Of a stretch of 64,000 nucleotides of DNA, positions 43,208 through 51,549 are shown piece by piece. The notes under the pieces are model-generated. The model worked only from the letters and a program-made list of their open reading frames with translations, had not been told where the DNA came from and searched no databases. Source of the stretch: Novosphingobium sp. MW5 (GTDB lineage Bacteria > Pseudomonadota > Alphaproteobacteria > Sphingomonadales > Sphingomonadaceae); contig JAPCWB010000001.1 of NCBI GenBank assembly GCA_025938935.1, positions 1 through 64,000 of the forward strand, written 5' to 3'. Position numbers and translations under genes: made by a program. Positions within the stretch are counted from its first letter, which is position 1. Every line of letters starts with the position of its first letter.

Positions 43208-44458
43208 ATGAACATCCTCAAGAGCCTGGCTGGCATGGCGCTGATCCTGCTTGTGGCCTACCTGCTTTCCTCCAACCGCAAGGCGATCAAGCTGCGCGTG
43301 GTTGGCGCGGCCTTCGCGCTTCAGGCCGGCTTTGCCGCACTCGTGCTGGCAACCCCGTGGGGCCGCGCGGTGATCGGGGCGATGTCTCACGGTGTCGTAA
43401 GCCTGCTCGGCTATGCCCAGGCGGGGATCGACTTCCTGTTCGGCAACCTGGCCAAGCCGGAACTCGGTGGCTTCAGCTTCGCCATTTCGGCGCTGCCGGT
43501 GATCATCTTCTTCGCCGCGATCGTTTCGATCCTCTATTACATCGGGCTGATGCAGCTGATCGTGCGCTGGCTGGGCGGCGCGATCCAGTGGATCACGGGT
43601 ATTTCGAAAGTGGAATCGCTCGCCTCTGCCGCCAACATCTTCGTCGGCCAGAGCGAGGCGCCGCTGGTGGTGCGCCCCTACCTCGCTGACCTGCGCCCAG
43701 CACAGATCTTCACGATCATGTCGGTGGGCATGGCCGGCGTCGCAGGCACGATCCTGCTCGCCTATGCGGCGATGTTTGGCGACCAGAAGGACTTCTACCT
43801 GCCCTACCTCCTCGCGGCGAGCTTCATGTCCGCGCCGGGCGGCATCCTGATGGCCAAGATCATCATGCCCGATGACGAGGGCGAACTCGGCAAGGACCCC
43901 GAACTCGAGGGCGAGGTTACCTTTGGCGAGGAAAAGCCCGCCAACGTCATCATGGCCGCGGCGGAAGGCGCGCAGACCGGCGTCAAGCTGGCAGTCGCCG
44001 TCGGCGCTATGGTGCTTGCCTTCGTGGCGCTGGTGGCGCTCGCCAACGGCATCCTTGGCGGCATCGGCGGCTGGATTGGACGGCCCGACCTCTCCTTCCA
44101 GCTGATTCTCGGCACCATCTTCGCCCCCGTCTTCTGGCTGCTCGGCGCGCCCGATTGGGCGGAATCGCTGCGCGCCGGCGGATTTTTCGGCACCAAAGTG
44201 GTGCTCAACGAATTCGTCAGCTTCATCGAGCTGGGCAAGGATGCGAGCATCTCCGACCAGACCAAGGCGATCGTCACTTTCGCGCTGTGCGGCTTTGCCA
44301 ATTTCAGCTCGATCGCCATCCAGATGGCGGTCACCGGCGGCCTTGCGCCCAACCAGCGCCCGGTGATCGCACGGCTCGGCATGAAGGCACTGGCGGCGGG
44401 GAGCCTTTCCAACCTGATGAGCGCGGCGCTGGCCGGACTGTTCCTCAGCCTGCTGTAA
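43208..44458 (+). CDS. NupC-family concentrative nucleoside transporter
   Basis: Cation-coupled nucleoside importer of the CNT family. The 416-residue protein has about ten membrane segments and the CNT signature regions SAANIFVGQSEAPLVVRPYL, FMSAPGGILMAKII, and GGFFGTKVVLNEFVSFIEL. ATG 43208 follows GGGGAGCC. It would supply nucleosides, possibly complementing the exported nucleoside hydrolase at 27 kb, although the two are not linked. Confidence 0.95.
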   Translation: MNILKSLAGMALILLVAYLLSSNRKAIKLRVVGAAFALQAGFAALVLATPWGRAVIGAMSHGVVSLLGYAQAGIDFLFGNLAKPELGGFSFAISALPVIIFFAAIVSILYYIGLMQLIVRWLGGAIQWITGISKVESLASAANIFVGQSEAPLVVRPYLADLRPAQIFTIMSVGMAGVAGTILLAYAAMFGDQKDFYLPYLLAASFMSAPGGILMAKIIMPDDEGELGKDPELEGEVTFGEEKPANVIMAAAEGAQTGVKLAVAVGAMVLAFVALVALANGILGGIGGWIGRPDLSFQLILGTIFAPVFWLLGAPDWAESLRAGGFFGTKVVLNEFVSFIELGKDASISDQTKAIVTFALCGFANFSSIAIQMAVTGGLAPNQRPVIARLGMKALAAGSLSNLMSAALAGLFLSLL

Positions 44459-44516
44459 ACGGCGGATTTGCAGGGGTGATTGCTCCAATCCGGAGGTAAA
44501 CCCGGTACAATCTCGG

Positions 44517-44924
44517 ATGGCGCGGCAGGGCGTTCGCGCGTTGTTGCCCTGGGCCATGGCCCTAGCAACTCTCGCCGCCGCCCTCTTCGCCCTCTGCGCA
44601 GACGGCCCCCGCAACACCTGCGTCGTCGATGGCGACACCTTCTGGCTGCAAGGCGAGAAGATCCGCATCGCCGATATCAACGCCCCCGAAACGCACGGCG
44701 CGCGCTGCCCGGACGAACGCCAGCGCGGCGACCGGGCGACCCTGCGCCTTGCCGAGCTGCTCAATGCCGGCCGTTTCGAGCTGGTCAGCGGTGCGCGCAC
44801 ACATGACCGCTATGGCCGCCGCCTCGTCACCGTGATGCGCGGCGGCAGGTCGCTGGGCCAGACGCTGGTCAGCGAAGGCCTCGCCGAGACATGGAAAGGC
44901 CGCCGCTCAGACTGGTGCGCGTGA
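44517..44924 (+). CDS. Exported staphylococcal-nuclease-like protein
   Basis: Small thermonuclease-fold protein of 135 residues with an N-terminal hydrophobic signal/anchor (ALLPWAMALATLAAALFA). SNase motifs DGDTFWLQGEKIRIADINAPET-like region (about 38-59) and DRYGRRLVTV are visible, including the Arg/Asp residues that form the nuclease site. It is shorter than free-standing staphylococcal nuclease but typical of alphaproteobacterial family members. Confidence 0.87.
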   Translation: MARQGVRALLPWAMALATLAAALFALCADGPRNTCVVDGDTFWLQGEKIRIADINAPETHGARCPDERQRGDRATLRLAELLNAGRFELVSGARTHDRYGRRLVTVMRGGRSLGQTLVSEGLAETWKGRRSDWCA

Positions 44925-44938
44925 TCGCGTGAATTTTG

Positions 44939-44985
44939 GCCTCCCCCTCCGTCTGATGCTGCGTGCGGGAATCGGAGGGGGAGGC
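44939..44985. repeat. Hairpin-forming inverted repeat after the nuclease gene
   Basis: GCCTCCCCCTCCG (44939-44951) and CGGAGGGGGAGGC (44973-44985) are perfect 13-base inverted arms around a 21-base loop. There is no T-run on either side, so it is not a classical terminator, though it could stop or stabilise the nuclease message. Confidence 0.7.
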
Positions 44986-45021
44986 GGCGCGGTCTAGTGC
45001 GACCCGAACCGCGCGGGGAAG

Positions 45022-45252
45022 CTATGCTGGCCTGTGCACGCGCCGCTTGCCGACGCAGGCCTCGTTCATTGGGTCACCAGCCATCAGGACCAGCCCGGGT
45101 TGGGCTTGGCGGGACGCTTCGACTTGCGCCGGACACGTGCCGCCAAGCCCCCGTGACGCGGCCATGCCGGCCAGCGCCAGCGCCACGAAGGCGCCGGTAA
45201 CGGCAAGGCTGCGGCGACGGGATACCGGGTTGAGGATGGAGAGCGACTTCAC
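45022..45252 (-). CDS. Small exported protein, unknown
   Basis: A 76-residue frame that starts MKSLSILNPVSRRRSLAVTG and then a hydrophobic AFVALALAGMAA, resembling a signal sequence with an RRR motif. The short mature part has two cysteines. No homologue is recognised. Codon use is not strongly diagnostic, so this is a possible rather than certain gene. Confidence 0.4.
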   Translation of the reverse strand: MKSLSILNPVSRRRSLAVTGAFVALALAGMAASRGLGGTCPAQVEASRQAQPGLVLMAGDPMNEACVGKRRVHRPA

Positions 45253-45449
45253 GGGGCACAGATTCGCCGCCGTGGGTTAGCATGGGGTTGCGACACGCGG
45301 TCAGCGCGAATGGTTTCCCGCGTTAAGCCTGTTTGTTCGGCATGTAGCCGGATGCGCCGCTCCCTTGGCCGCGTAAGCTTAGGGTGCCGTCCGGGCGTCT
45401 GGAGTGGGTGAGGCAAGGCCTCGCGCCATGCCTCAGCCTGGGGGCCCGC

Positions 45450-45659
45450 CTATTGCGCCGCCAGATCGGTCAGGGCCAAATTTCTTACCCGCAGACCGGC
45501 TTCGCGGCCCTTCTGAACTTCGAGGGCCTGGTTCGCCATGCTCCGCCATGCCAGTTCCGAGCGGTGAGCGCGTTCGCGCACATTCTCCAGCACTGCCCCG
45601 GCGGCCTCAAGCGACGCCTGTTCGGCGCGTTCGATCAGGAATTCATAAGTCAGTGCCAT
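45450..45659 (-). CDS. Small helical protein (69 aa), member of a local small-gene group
   Basis: Short, strongly helical protein beginning MALTYEFLIERAEQASLEAA, with many Glu, Arg and Ala and no signal. GGAG lies 9 bases before the ATG. Its layout (Y-E-F/Y start, A-rich helix, E..R...R.S..A.R) resembles the 66-residue protein at 45735-45935, suggesting paralogy. Function unknown. Confidence 0.6.
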   Translation of the reverse strand: MALTYEFLIERAEQASLEAAGAVLENVRERAHRSELAWRSMANQALEVQKGREAGLRVRNLALTDLAAQ

Positions 45660-45734
45660 CAGCTTTCACTCCAGACTTGTGGAAGGGTATAGCAAGCCAC
45701 CGGCAGCCTGTTCGGGATTGCCGGCGCGGTCATG

Positions 45735-45935
45735 TCAGGCGGGCCGGAATGCCGAAAGCTCGGCCCTGTTCCATGCAGAGGCACTCGCGGCACCCAGTCC
45801 GCGTTGGAACCTGCTGATCCGGCCGGCGATGGAGGAAGCTCGTGTCAGTTGCACGATCCTTTCACCCTCGCAGGCGGCGCGGTCGGCACGCATCATGGCG
45901 TGCTGGTGAGCCGCATATTCTTGGTTGATGTCCAT
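45735..45935 (-). CDS. Small helical protein (66 aa), member of a local small-gene group
   Basis: Reads MDINQEYAAHQHAMMRADRA, then ACEGERIVQLTRASSIAGRI. The ATG is preceded by GGAG. The same frame is open far upstream (to 46352), but the upstream part overlaps a different, better-coded small gene, so the MDINQEY start is preferred. It shares a spacing pattern with the 69-residue protein next to it. Confidence 0.55.
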   Translation of the reverse strand: MDINQEYAAHQHAMMRADRAACEGERIVQLTRASSIAGRISRFQRGLGAASASAWNRAELSAFRPA

Positions 45936-45997
45936 GTCTTCAATCTCCAGTTTTGGAGCGGACTTGCCTCCTGGCACAGCCGCAAACCCTATCCAGT

Positions 45998-46174
45998 TCA
46001 GTCGACCATCGCCGCGACGAGGCGCTTCAATTCGATGGTCGAAAGCATGGCGGACTGGGTCGAGTGCCGTGCCATTGGGGTATTGCTCGCCGAGCATTTG
46101 CGGGGCGAGGTCGTGTGGCGCTTGGCAGCGCCAATATTGTAGCAATTCATCTGTTCCTTGCGGGCAGCGGTCAT
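45998..46174 (-). CDS. Small basic protein (58 aa), unknown
   Basis: Starts MTAARKEQMNCYNIGAAKRH after AAAGGTGG and ends with ELKRLVAAMVD. Third codon positions are mostly G or C (about three quarters), higher than in the overlapping frame, which supports it as the real gene here. Rich in Lys, Arg, Ser and Thr. No family recognised. Confidence 0.5.
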   Translation of the reverse strand: MTAARKEQMNCYNIGAAKRHTTSPRKCSASNTPMARHSTQSAMLSTIELKRLVAAMVD

Positions 46175-46352
46175 GCTGCCACCTTTCAAAATCGGGTCGA
46201 CGCCCGTTGCATCGCTTGGGGATGGCGCCTGGCTTTCTGGCCAGGGATCCCTGCGCGATCGAAAATCCGCCCTTGGCGGGATCTTCAGGCGTCATTTCCT
46301 CGTGTACGTGGTCCCAAAAGACCCGGGCAGACTGGGTGACGGCGGTTTTCAT
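46175..46352 (-). CDS. Possible small CDS with strong ribosome-binding site, end unresolved
   Basis: ATG 46352 is preceded by GGAGGGCCG, the strongest ribosome-binding site of this stretch. It reads MKTAVTQSARVFWDHVHEEM, then TPEDPAKGGFSIAQGSLARK. The frame stays open to 45735, but beyond about 46175 it overlaps the better-supported 58-residue gene, so an indel or an early stop is suspected. Only the first roughly 59 codons look plausible. Confidence 0.3.
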
Positions 46353-46725
46353 CGGCCCTCCGGGCGCTGATTGAATGCTCGTTTCCCGGGGTTACGCCGA
46401 AGCGTCCGTCCGGCAGGATTTTGTCGATCCCGCCTTCGGCCCGGAAGAGCTGTGCCGCCGCCAATCCCTGTCCACGCGTACAAAAATCTTCCGCGCACGG
46501 GCACATCCCGTGGCAGAGCCATGCAGCATGAAAAGGAAAAGGGGGGCCGCCAAAGCGGCTATCAAATTTCCGTCGCAAACGACGTCTAGGCGCAGACACA
46601 CATAGCAGCGTTTCGAAAAATTGCAAGCAGCTCGCGCCGACACACCCCGCCACCTTCAATCACGGTCGTGGGCAGACAGAATGGCGTGATGCCGAAGCAG
46701 CCAGAAGCATCGCGATGTAAGGTAA
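46353..46725. other. Intergenic stretch between small genes and tRNA-Thr
   Basis: About 370 bases with no convincing gene and lower GC than the surroundings. On the minus strand there is a small hairpin, GCCGCTTTGGCGGC, followed by CCCCCCTTTTCCTTTT (about 46527-46557), which may end the tRNA transcript. A loose promoter-like TTGCAA with TATGTG 16 bases on (about 46600-46627, minus strand) could drive the small genes. Confidence 0.35.
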
Positions 46726-46801
46726 TGGTGCCGCTTACGTGACTCGAACACGTGACCCCATCATTACGAATGATGTGCTCTACCAACTGAGCTAAAGCGG
46801 C
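46726..46801 (-). tRNA. tRNA-Thr (anticodon CGT)
   Basis: A 76-base cloverleaf with the 3' CCA encoded. The acceptor stem is GCCGCTT against AAGCGGC. The D-arm is AGCTCAGTTGGTAGAGC. The anticodon stem CATCA/TGATG holds the loop TTCGTAA, so the anticodon is CGT, reading ACG (Thr). The T-arm loop is TTCGAGTC. The 5' end is at 46801. Confidence 0.97.
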
Positions 46802-46930
46802 ATGCCGGTGCGAGGCTAGGCCTTCGCGGGCAGGTCAGGCCCCTTAGCCGCCGTTTTCGGGTGTTGCAATCGGGTTTGTGCGCGATGGGACGGATAGCCG
46901 CCCCGGCGCGGGCGTGGCATAGGGACTCGC

Positions 46931-47752
46931 ATGGATTGTCCGAATGATCCCCTGCCGGCCGGCGCACGCATCTATGCGGCATTGCGTAGCGACTATGGCA
47001 GCGCGCATGAGCGAGCTTCGCGGGCGATTCCGGTCGAGATGCCGGTGGCGATCGAGCTGAATGGCATTGCCTATGCGGTGATGATGGCCAGCCCTTGCGA
47101 CCTTGAGGATTTCGTCACGGGCTTCCTGCTGTCCGAGGGCTTGGCCGAGGCGGGCGAGATTGGTGAGATCGTGCTGCATCCGGCGGAAGGCGGTGCGGGG
47201 ATCGTCGCGCGGACCAACCTGCCACCGCATCGGCTGGAGCCGGTAATGGAGCGGGCACGGCGGCGGCTGGGAGATTCGTCCTGCGGGATCTGCGGGCTGG
47301 AAAGCATCGATTTGGCCCTGCGGCCACTGCCCGCGCTGGCGCCTTCTCCCCTGCCCGAACCCCAGGCGGTGCAGCGCGCGCTGGCGGCAATGCGCGGGGC
47401 GCAGGTGCTGGGTGATGCGACTGGCGCCACGCACGCGGCGGCTTTCTGTGCGCCCGATGGATCGCTGATAGCCCTGAGGGAGGACGTGGGGCGGCACAAT
47501 GCGCTCGACAAGGTGATCGGCGCGCTGGCGCGGGCCGGGCGGGATGCTTCGGACGGCTTCCTCGTCGTAACCTCGCGCGCGTCCTATGAGCTCGTCGAGA
47601 AGGCGGTGCGGGCTGCCTGCCCCCTGCTGGTGGCGATTTCCGCGCCGACTTCGCTCGCGGTGGAGCGGGCACGCGCGGCGGGGCTGGCGCTCGCCGTGCT
47701 TGCCCGGGACGATTCGATGCTGTGGATCAGCGGGCCGATGCTGGAGGACTAG
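46931..47752 (+). CDS. fdhD: Formate dehydrogenase accessory sulfurtransferase FdhD
   Basis: Transfers sulfur from IscS to the molybdenum cofactor of formate dehydrogenase. The 273-residue protein carries the CxxC sulfur-transfer motif in SSCGICGLESI (C118 and C121) and DVGRHNALDKVIGALARAG, the family signature, with VVTSRASYELVEKA. No fdh structural genes are in the window. Its stop overlaps the stop of the convergent GH43 gene by 4 bases. Confidence 0.95.
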   Translation: MDCPNDPLPAGARIYAALRSDYGSAHERASRAIPVEMPVAIELNGIAYAVMMASPCDLEDFVTGFLLSEGLAEAGEIGEIVLHPAEGGAGIVARTNLPPHRLEPVMERARRRLGDSSCGICGLESIDLALRPLPALAPSPLPEPQAVQRALAAMRGAQVLGDATGATHAAAFCAPDGSLIALREDVGRHNALDKVIGALARAGRDASDGFLVVTSRASYELVEKAVRAACPLLVAISAPTSLAVERARAAGLALAVLARDDSMLWISGPMLED

Positions 47753-49341
47753 TCCGGCAGCGCCTCGAACCGGAAATCACGGAACTTGGCCTCGCCCGGT
47801 CCGGCAGAATAGAGCCCCGGACGCAGCATCAGGAAGCCGCCGCGCACATTGTGGTGATAGCCCGACACTTCCATGCCCCGATCGAAGCGCTGCCATGTCT
47901 GCCCGCCATCGCCGCTGGTGTGGAAAGAGACGATGTGCTGGCGGTTGGTCACGCGCATGCGCATCCGCCGCCCATGCGGATTGGCCGGGCGGCCGCGTTC
48001 GATGCCGTACTGGTGGGTGACGAAGCGCTTTTCGTCAAAGCCGAGGCCGCAGTAGAGCTTGTCGTCATAGAACAGGATCAGGCCGGCCGTGCCGCCGGGG
48101 GCGATTTCGATGTCACATTCGAAGCGATAGGAGGTGTCTCCGGCGATCAGCAGCAGCGGCGAGCCAGTGGAGGGCGCGAGGCCCTTTCCGGCGAGGTGCA
48201 GCGCGCCGTCCGCCACGCGAATGCGGCTGGCCTCGTCGGGCGCGGGGCGGAAGAAGGACCATTTCGAGCCGAGCGCCAGCGGGGCGGAGAAATTGTCCGA
48301 CAGCGGCATCCCGTGCGGCAATGCCTGCCCGCCGCGGGGGCTTCGGATCGGGCGCGAAAGATCGCCGCCGGTCATGTGAAACCAGCCGTCCTTCGTCCAA
48401 GTTACCGGATCGAGCAGGCACTGGCGGCCCAGTGTCCAGTAGCCGTTTTCGAACCCGTGGTAGAGCGACCACCAGCTGCCGTCAGGCGCTTCCACGAGGC
48501 TGGCATGGCCGCGCGACCACCATGCCTCGCCCACGCTTTTCGTGCGGACCAGCGGATTGCCGGGGTGCTGCTCCCACGGGCCGTGGATCGAGCGCGACCG
48601 TGCGGCAATGACCATGTGGCCCGTAGGCGGACCCGCCGTGCCGCCGACCGCGGTGATCATGTAGAACCAGCCGCCGTGGCGGTGGATCTTGGGACCTTCG
48701 GGGCTGAAGCCTTCGACGTCCCAGGTGTCCGGATAGCGCCAGGGATCGTAGACGTGCTCGACCTTGCCTGCCAGGCTGAGTCCGTCCTCGGACAAGCGCA
48801 CCCTGTCTCCGCCGGACAGGAACAGCCAGCGCGAACCGTCCTCTCCTACCGCGTGGCAGGGGTCGATATGGGCATGGAGGCCGAGCGGAACGGGATCGCT
48901 CCACGGGCCGTCGATATGGTCCGCCCAGATGACGTAGATGTCGTTCTGCGGGCTGGCCTTGACGGGGATGTAGAGGAAGTAGCGGTCCTGGTGCTTCTCA
49001 AGGCTGACCGCCCAGACCGAGCCGATATTGCGGGTAAGCGCGGCCTTGCGCGGCTGCCAGTTGATCAGGTCACGGCTGTGCCAGATCGTCAGCCCCGGAT
49101 AGGAATCGAAGCTGGAGAAGGTCAGGTAATAGTCCGTGCCGTCCTTCAGGATTGCCGGATCGGGGCGGTCTCCGGCGATCACCGGGTTGCGGAAAGTTCC
49201 GTTGCCCAGGTCGGGCTTGCGCTGGTTTTCGAAGGTACGGCCCCACTTGTCGCGCGGGGCAGCGGCTAGTGCGGGCGCGGCGTTGAGGGCGAGCGCGCCA
49301 AGCCCTCCCAGCTTCATCGCGTCGCGGCGATCGAGGCTCAT
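47749..49341 (-). CDS. Glycoside hydrolase family 43 enzyme with C-terminal beta-sandwich
   Basis: Exported exo-acting enzyme on arabinose/xylose/galactose side chains. The chosen start ATG 49341 gives a Tat-type leader LDRRDAMKLGGLGALALNAA. The five-blade GH43 domain shows the catalytic base in GDRPDPAILKDGTDYYLTF, the pKa-tuning Asp in HIDPCHAVGEDG, and the acid Glu in FSPEGPKI. A C-terminal domain (residues about 345-530) looks like the DUF1349/GH43 C-terminal sandwich. It is the last gene of the minus-strand part of the sugar locus, overlapping the esterase gene by 4 bases. Confidence 0.92.
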   Translation of the reverse strand: MSLDRRDAMKLGGLGALALNAAPALAAAPRDKWGRTFENQRKPDLGNGTFRNPVIAGDRPDPAILKDGTDYYLTFSSFDSYPGLTIWHSRDLINWQPRKAALTRNIGSVWAVSLEKHQDRYFLYIPVKASPQNDIYVIWADHIDGPWSDPVPLGLHAHIDPCHAVGEDGSRWLFLSGGDRVRLSEDGLSLAGKVEHVYDPWRYPDTWDVEGFSPEGPKIHRHGGWFYMITAVGGTAGPPTGHMVIAARSRSIHGPWEQHPGNPLVRTKSVGEAWWSRGHASLVEAPDGSWWSLYHGFENGYWTLGRQCLLDPVTWTKDGWFHMTGGDLSRPIRSPRGGQALPHGMPLSDNFSAPLALGSKWSFFRPAPDEASRIRVADGALHLAGKGLAPSTGSPLLLIAGDTSYRFECDIEIAPGGTAGLILFYDDKLYCGLGFDEKRFVTHQYGIERGRPANPHGRRMRMRVTNRQHIVSFHTSGDGGQTWQRFDRGMEVSGYHHNVRGGFLMLRPGLYSAGPGEAKFRDFRFEALPD

Positions 49342-50354
49342 CCCAGCACCGTGGTGCGAGCCCATGCGCGCCACAGATCGGGCCAGGCCTCAACCGGCTT
49401 GCCCACCGCCTTGCGCAGGCCGAAGCCGTGGCCGCCATGCGTGAACAGGTGCATTTCCACCGGCACCTTGCGGGCACGCAGCGCCGCGTGGAGGCGCAGC
49501 GTGTTTTCCACCGGGACGGCGTCATCGTCCTCGGCATGCAGCAGGAAATGCGGCGGGGCGTCGGCGGGGACGGTCTGGTCGGGCGACCAGGCCATCTCCT
49601 GCCCCGGCGATGGCTTGGGCCCCAGCAGCAGCGCGCGCGAGCCGGCGTGGGCGATCGCCGGGTCCATCGATATCACCGGATAGAGCGGTGCGGCACAGGC
49701 GGGCTTCGCCGAAAGCTTGTCCGCAGCATCGACCGGCTGGTAAACCGGCACGGCAAAGCGGGTGGAAAGGCTGGCGCAGACGTGGCCGCCGGCGGAAAAG
49801 CCCATGGCGGCAACGCGCTCCGGGTCCACGGCAAAGTCCCCGGCGCGGTGGCGGATCAGGCGCATCGCGCGCTGGGCATCGATCAGCGGAGTGTCGGGAC
49901 CGCTGCCCCAGCCCTCGCCCGGCAGGCGGTAGAACAGGACGAAGGCGGTGAAGCCGCGCGCGGTCAGCCAGCGCGCCATCTCATAGCCTTCCTTGTCCAC
50001 CACCACCCATTTGTAGCCGCCGCCCGGCATGATCAGCACGGCGGCACCATTCGGCCGGTCAGGCCGGAACACGGCCATGCGCGGGCGGCTGATGCCGAAG
50101 ACCGCGCGGTCGGTGACGAGCGCGTCGGTGGAGCGTTCGTTGACCGTTTCGACCAGAGCCTTCGCGGGCGCATCAGGTGCGCCCCTGAGCCAGAGATCGA
50201 TGGTTTCCACCGGCTGCGGCAGACCAGGTGACACGCCACCAGAAGCGGCGGGTGGAGGCGTTTGCGCAGCTGCCATCCCGGACAGCAGGCCCGCGGCAAG
50301 GCTTCCTCCCACCACCAGCCGGCGGCTTACCTTTACTTCGTCAGGTCCGGCCAT
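49338..50354 (-). CDS. Exported alpha/beta-hydrolase esterase (carbohydrate acetylesterase-like)
   Basis: A 338-residue hydrolase with a leader containing twin arginines (VSRRLVVGGSLAAGLLSGMA). Catalytic parts visible: nucleophile Ser in GFSAGG (about residue 183), oxyanion GGGYKW, acid in AEDDDAVP, and His in GGHGFG (about 306). It is like the esterases that remove acetyl groups from xylan or pectin. GGAGGAA precedes the ATG. The gene overlaps the pectate-lyase gene upstream by 22 bases. Confidence 0.87.
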   Translation of the reverse strand: MAGPDEVKVSRRLVVGGSLAAGLLSGMAAAQTPPPAASGGVSPGLPQPVETIDLWLRGAPDAPAKALVETVNERSTDALVTDRAVFGISRPRMAVFRPDRPNGAAVLIMPGGGYKWVVVDKEGYEMARWLTARGFTAFVLFYRLPGEGWGSGPDTPLIDAQRAMRLIRHRAGDFAVDPERVAAMGFSAGGHVCASLSTRFAVPVYQPVDAADKLSAKPACAAPLYPVISMDPAIAHAGSRALLLGPKPSPGQEMAWSPDQTVPADAPPHFLLHAEDDDAVPVENTLRLHAALRARKVPVEMHLFTHGGHGFGLRKAVGKPVEAWPDLWRAWARTTVLG

Positions 50355-51529
50355 CCGCCCACTTCCTCCTGGCTATCGATAATGTGCCCGCTTCGCCCCT
50401 GTACTGAGGCGACGACGCGGGCGTCCACGGCATCGCGCGGTCCTGCACCGGCCTTGGCAAGGACAGCCGCGCACCCGCCGGGTGCCGGATCCGCGCGGAC
50501 CGGCGCAATGTCTGGCGCGGCCGCCAGCGGATTCCAGAAGCCCGCAACCAGCACCTTCTGCTCTGCCGGAATCGTGCCGTCCAGACTGTTGCCGGCGAAC
50601 CAGCTGCGCGCCTGCGGGTTCTCCTCTCGAAAGATCGCCCTGCCTTTGCTGTCCGGTCCGCTGACATAGCAATTGTCGATGAAGGCGTAGGTCGCCGCGC
50701 TGTCCTTGTCGGCATTGTAGCCCGAGGCATTGCCGCCCCAGTTGTAGAACACGTTCGAGCGGAACTCGATCATGGCGCCCTGCGGATCACGCTCGGCAGG
50801 GGTGTAGTTGCCCGGGCGCGGCATGCGCTGCACGTGGTGCGCCCATAGGTTGTGGTGGAATGAAAAGCGCGATCCCTTTCCGCCACGGATCAGGCTGCCA
50901 TATCCGTGATCGCCCTTTGCGTGCCCGGCTTTGCGCAGCGATTCCGAGATGATCGACCACTGCACCGTCAGGTCGAAGATGCCCGGTTCCTTCTCGTAAT
51001 TCGCGGAGGCCGACAGCGTTTCATCGACCGACCAGCTGGCCGAGACATGGTCGAGGATGATGCGGCGTCCGCTGGAGATCGAAATGGCATCGCCCTGCCC
51101 GCCGCCGAGGTTGCCAAGGCGCGATCGGATGTGGCGGATGATGACGTCGTCCGCTTTCACCACCAAGCCGTGATCGGCAATGGCCACTCCGCCCGCGGGC
51201 GCGCCCGAACCGTCGATGGTGATGCGCGGAGCACGAATGACAAGATCGCTTTTCAGGCGGATGGTGCCGGCAACGCGAAAGCGGACGATGCGCGGCCCCT
51301 CGGCCTCGACCGCGGCGCGCAGGCTGCCGGGGCCGGAATCCTCCAGCGTCGTGACATATAGCACCTTTCCGCCTCTCCCGCCGGCGGCAAAGCGGCCTGC
51401 CCCTTCGGCTCCCGCAAAGGCAAGCGGGGGCTGCGACGCGGAACGGGGCGAGGATGCTTGCGCCCCCGCCCCGTTCATCATTGCCAGCAAGACAAGGGCA
51501 GCGACATGGGTTTCAAAACGAAGCTTCAT
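50333..51529 (-). CDS. Pectate-lyase-like protein (right-handed beta-helix)
   Basis: Secreted polysaccharide lyase family-1-like protein of 398 residues. It has a signal peptide (MKLRFETHVAALVLLAMMNG) and the family start FAGAEGAGRFAAGGRGGKVL, followed by beta-helix repeats (VTTLEDSGPGSLRAAV; ILDHVSASWSVDETLSAS; FHHNLWAHHVQRMPRPGN). Conserved Asp/Arg positions of the active site lie in these repeats. It probably cleaves de-esterified homogalacturonan or related pectin. It sits just downstream of the TonB receptor, 20 bases apart. Confidence 0.9.
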   Translation of the reverse strand: MKLRFETHVAALVLLAMMNGAGAQASSPRSASQPPLAFAGAEGAGRFAAGGRGGKVLYVTTLEDSGPGSLRAAVEAEGPRIVRFRVAGTIRLKSDLVIRAPRITIDGSGAPAGGVAIADHGLVVKADDVIIRHIRSRLGNLGGGQGDAISISSGRRIILDHVSASWSVDETLSASANYEKEPGIFDLTVQWSIISESLRKAGHAKGDHGYGSLIRGGKGSRFSFHHNLWAHHVQRMPRPGNYTPAERDPQGAMIEFRSNVFYNWGGNASGYNADKDSAATYAFIDNCYVSGPDSKGRAIFREENPQARSWFAGNSLDGTIPAEQKVLVAGFWNPLAAAPDIAPVRADPAPGGCAAVLAKAGAGPRDAVDARVVASVQGRSGHIIDSQEEVGGWPDLTK

Positions 51530-51549
51530 ATCGCTGCCGGATCCTCAGG

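Noticed and set aside
43088-44800. Long upstream extension of the queuosine transporter frame
   Set aside because: It is antisense to the NupC-type transporter; the natural start is ATG 43087.
45735-46352. 205-codon minus-strand frame
   Set aside because: Its middle overlaps a 58-codon frame with better codon use and its own ribosome-binding site; the frame is more likely two small genes and a gap.
46285-46659. 124-codon minus-strand frame with many cysteines
   Set aside because: No ribosome-binding site, no family, poor codon use, and it overlaps the start of the small-gene cluster.
45260-46725. Integrated element with duplicated tRNA-Thr 3' end
   Set aside because: No second copy of the tRNA 3' sequence and no integrase gene were found inside the window.
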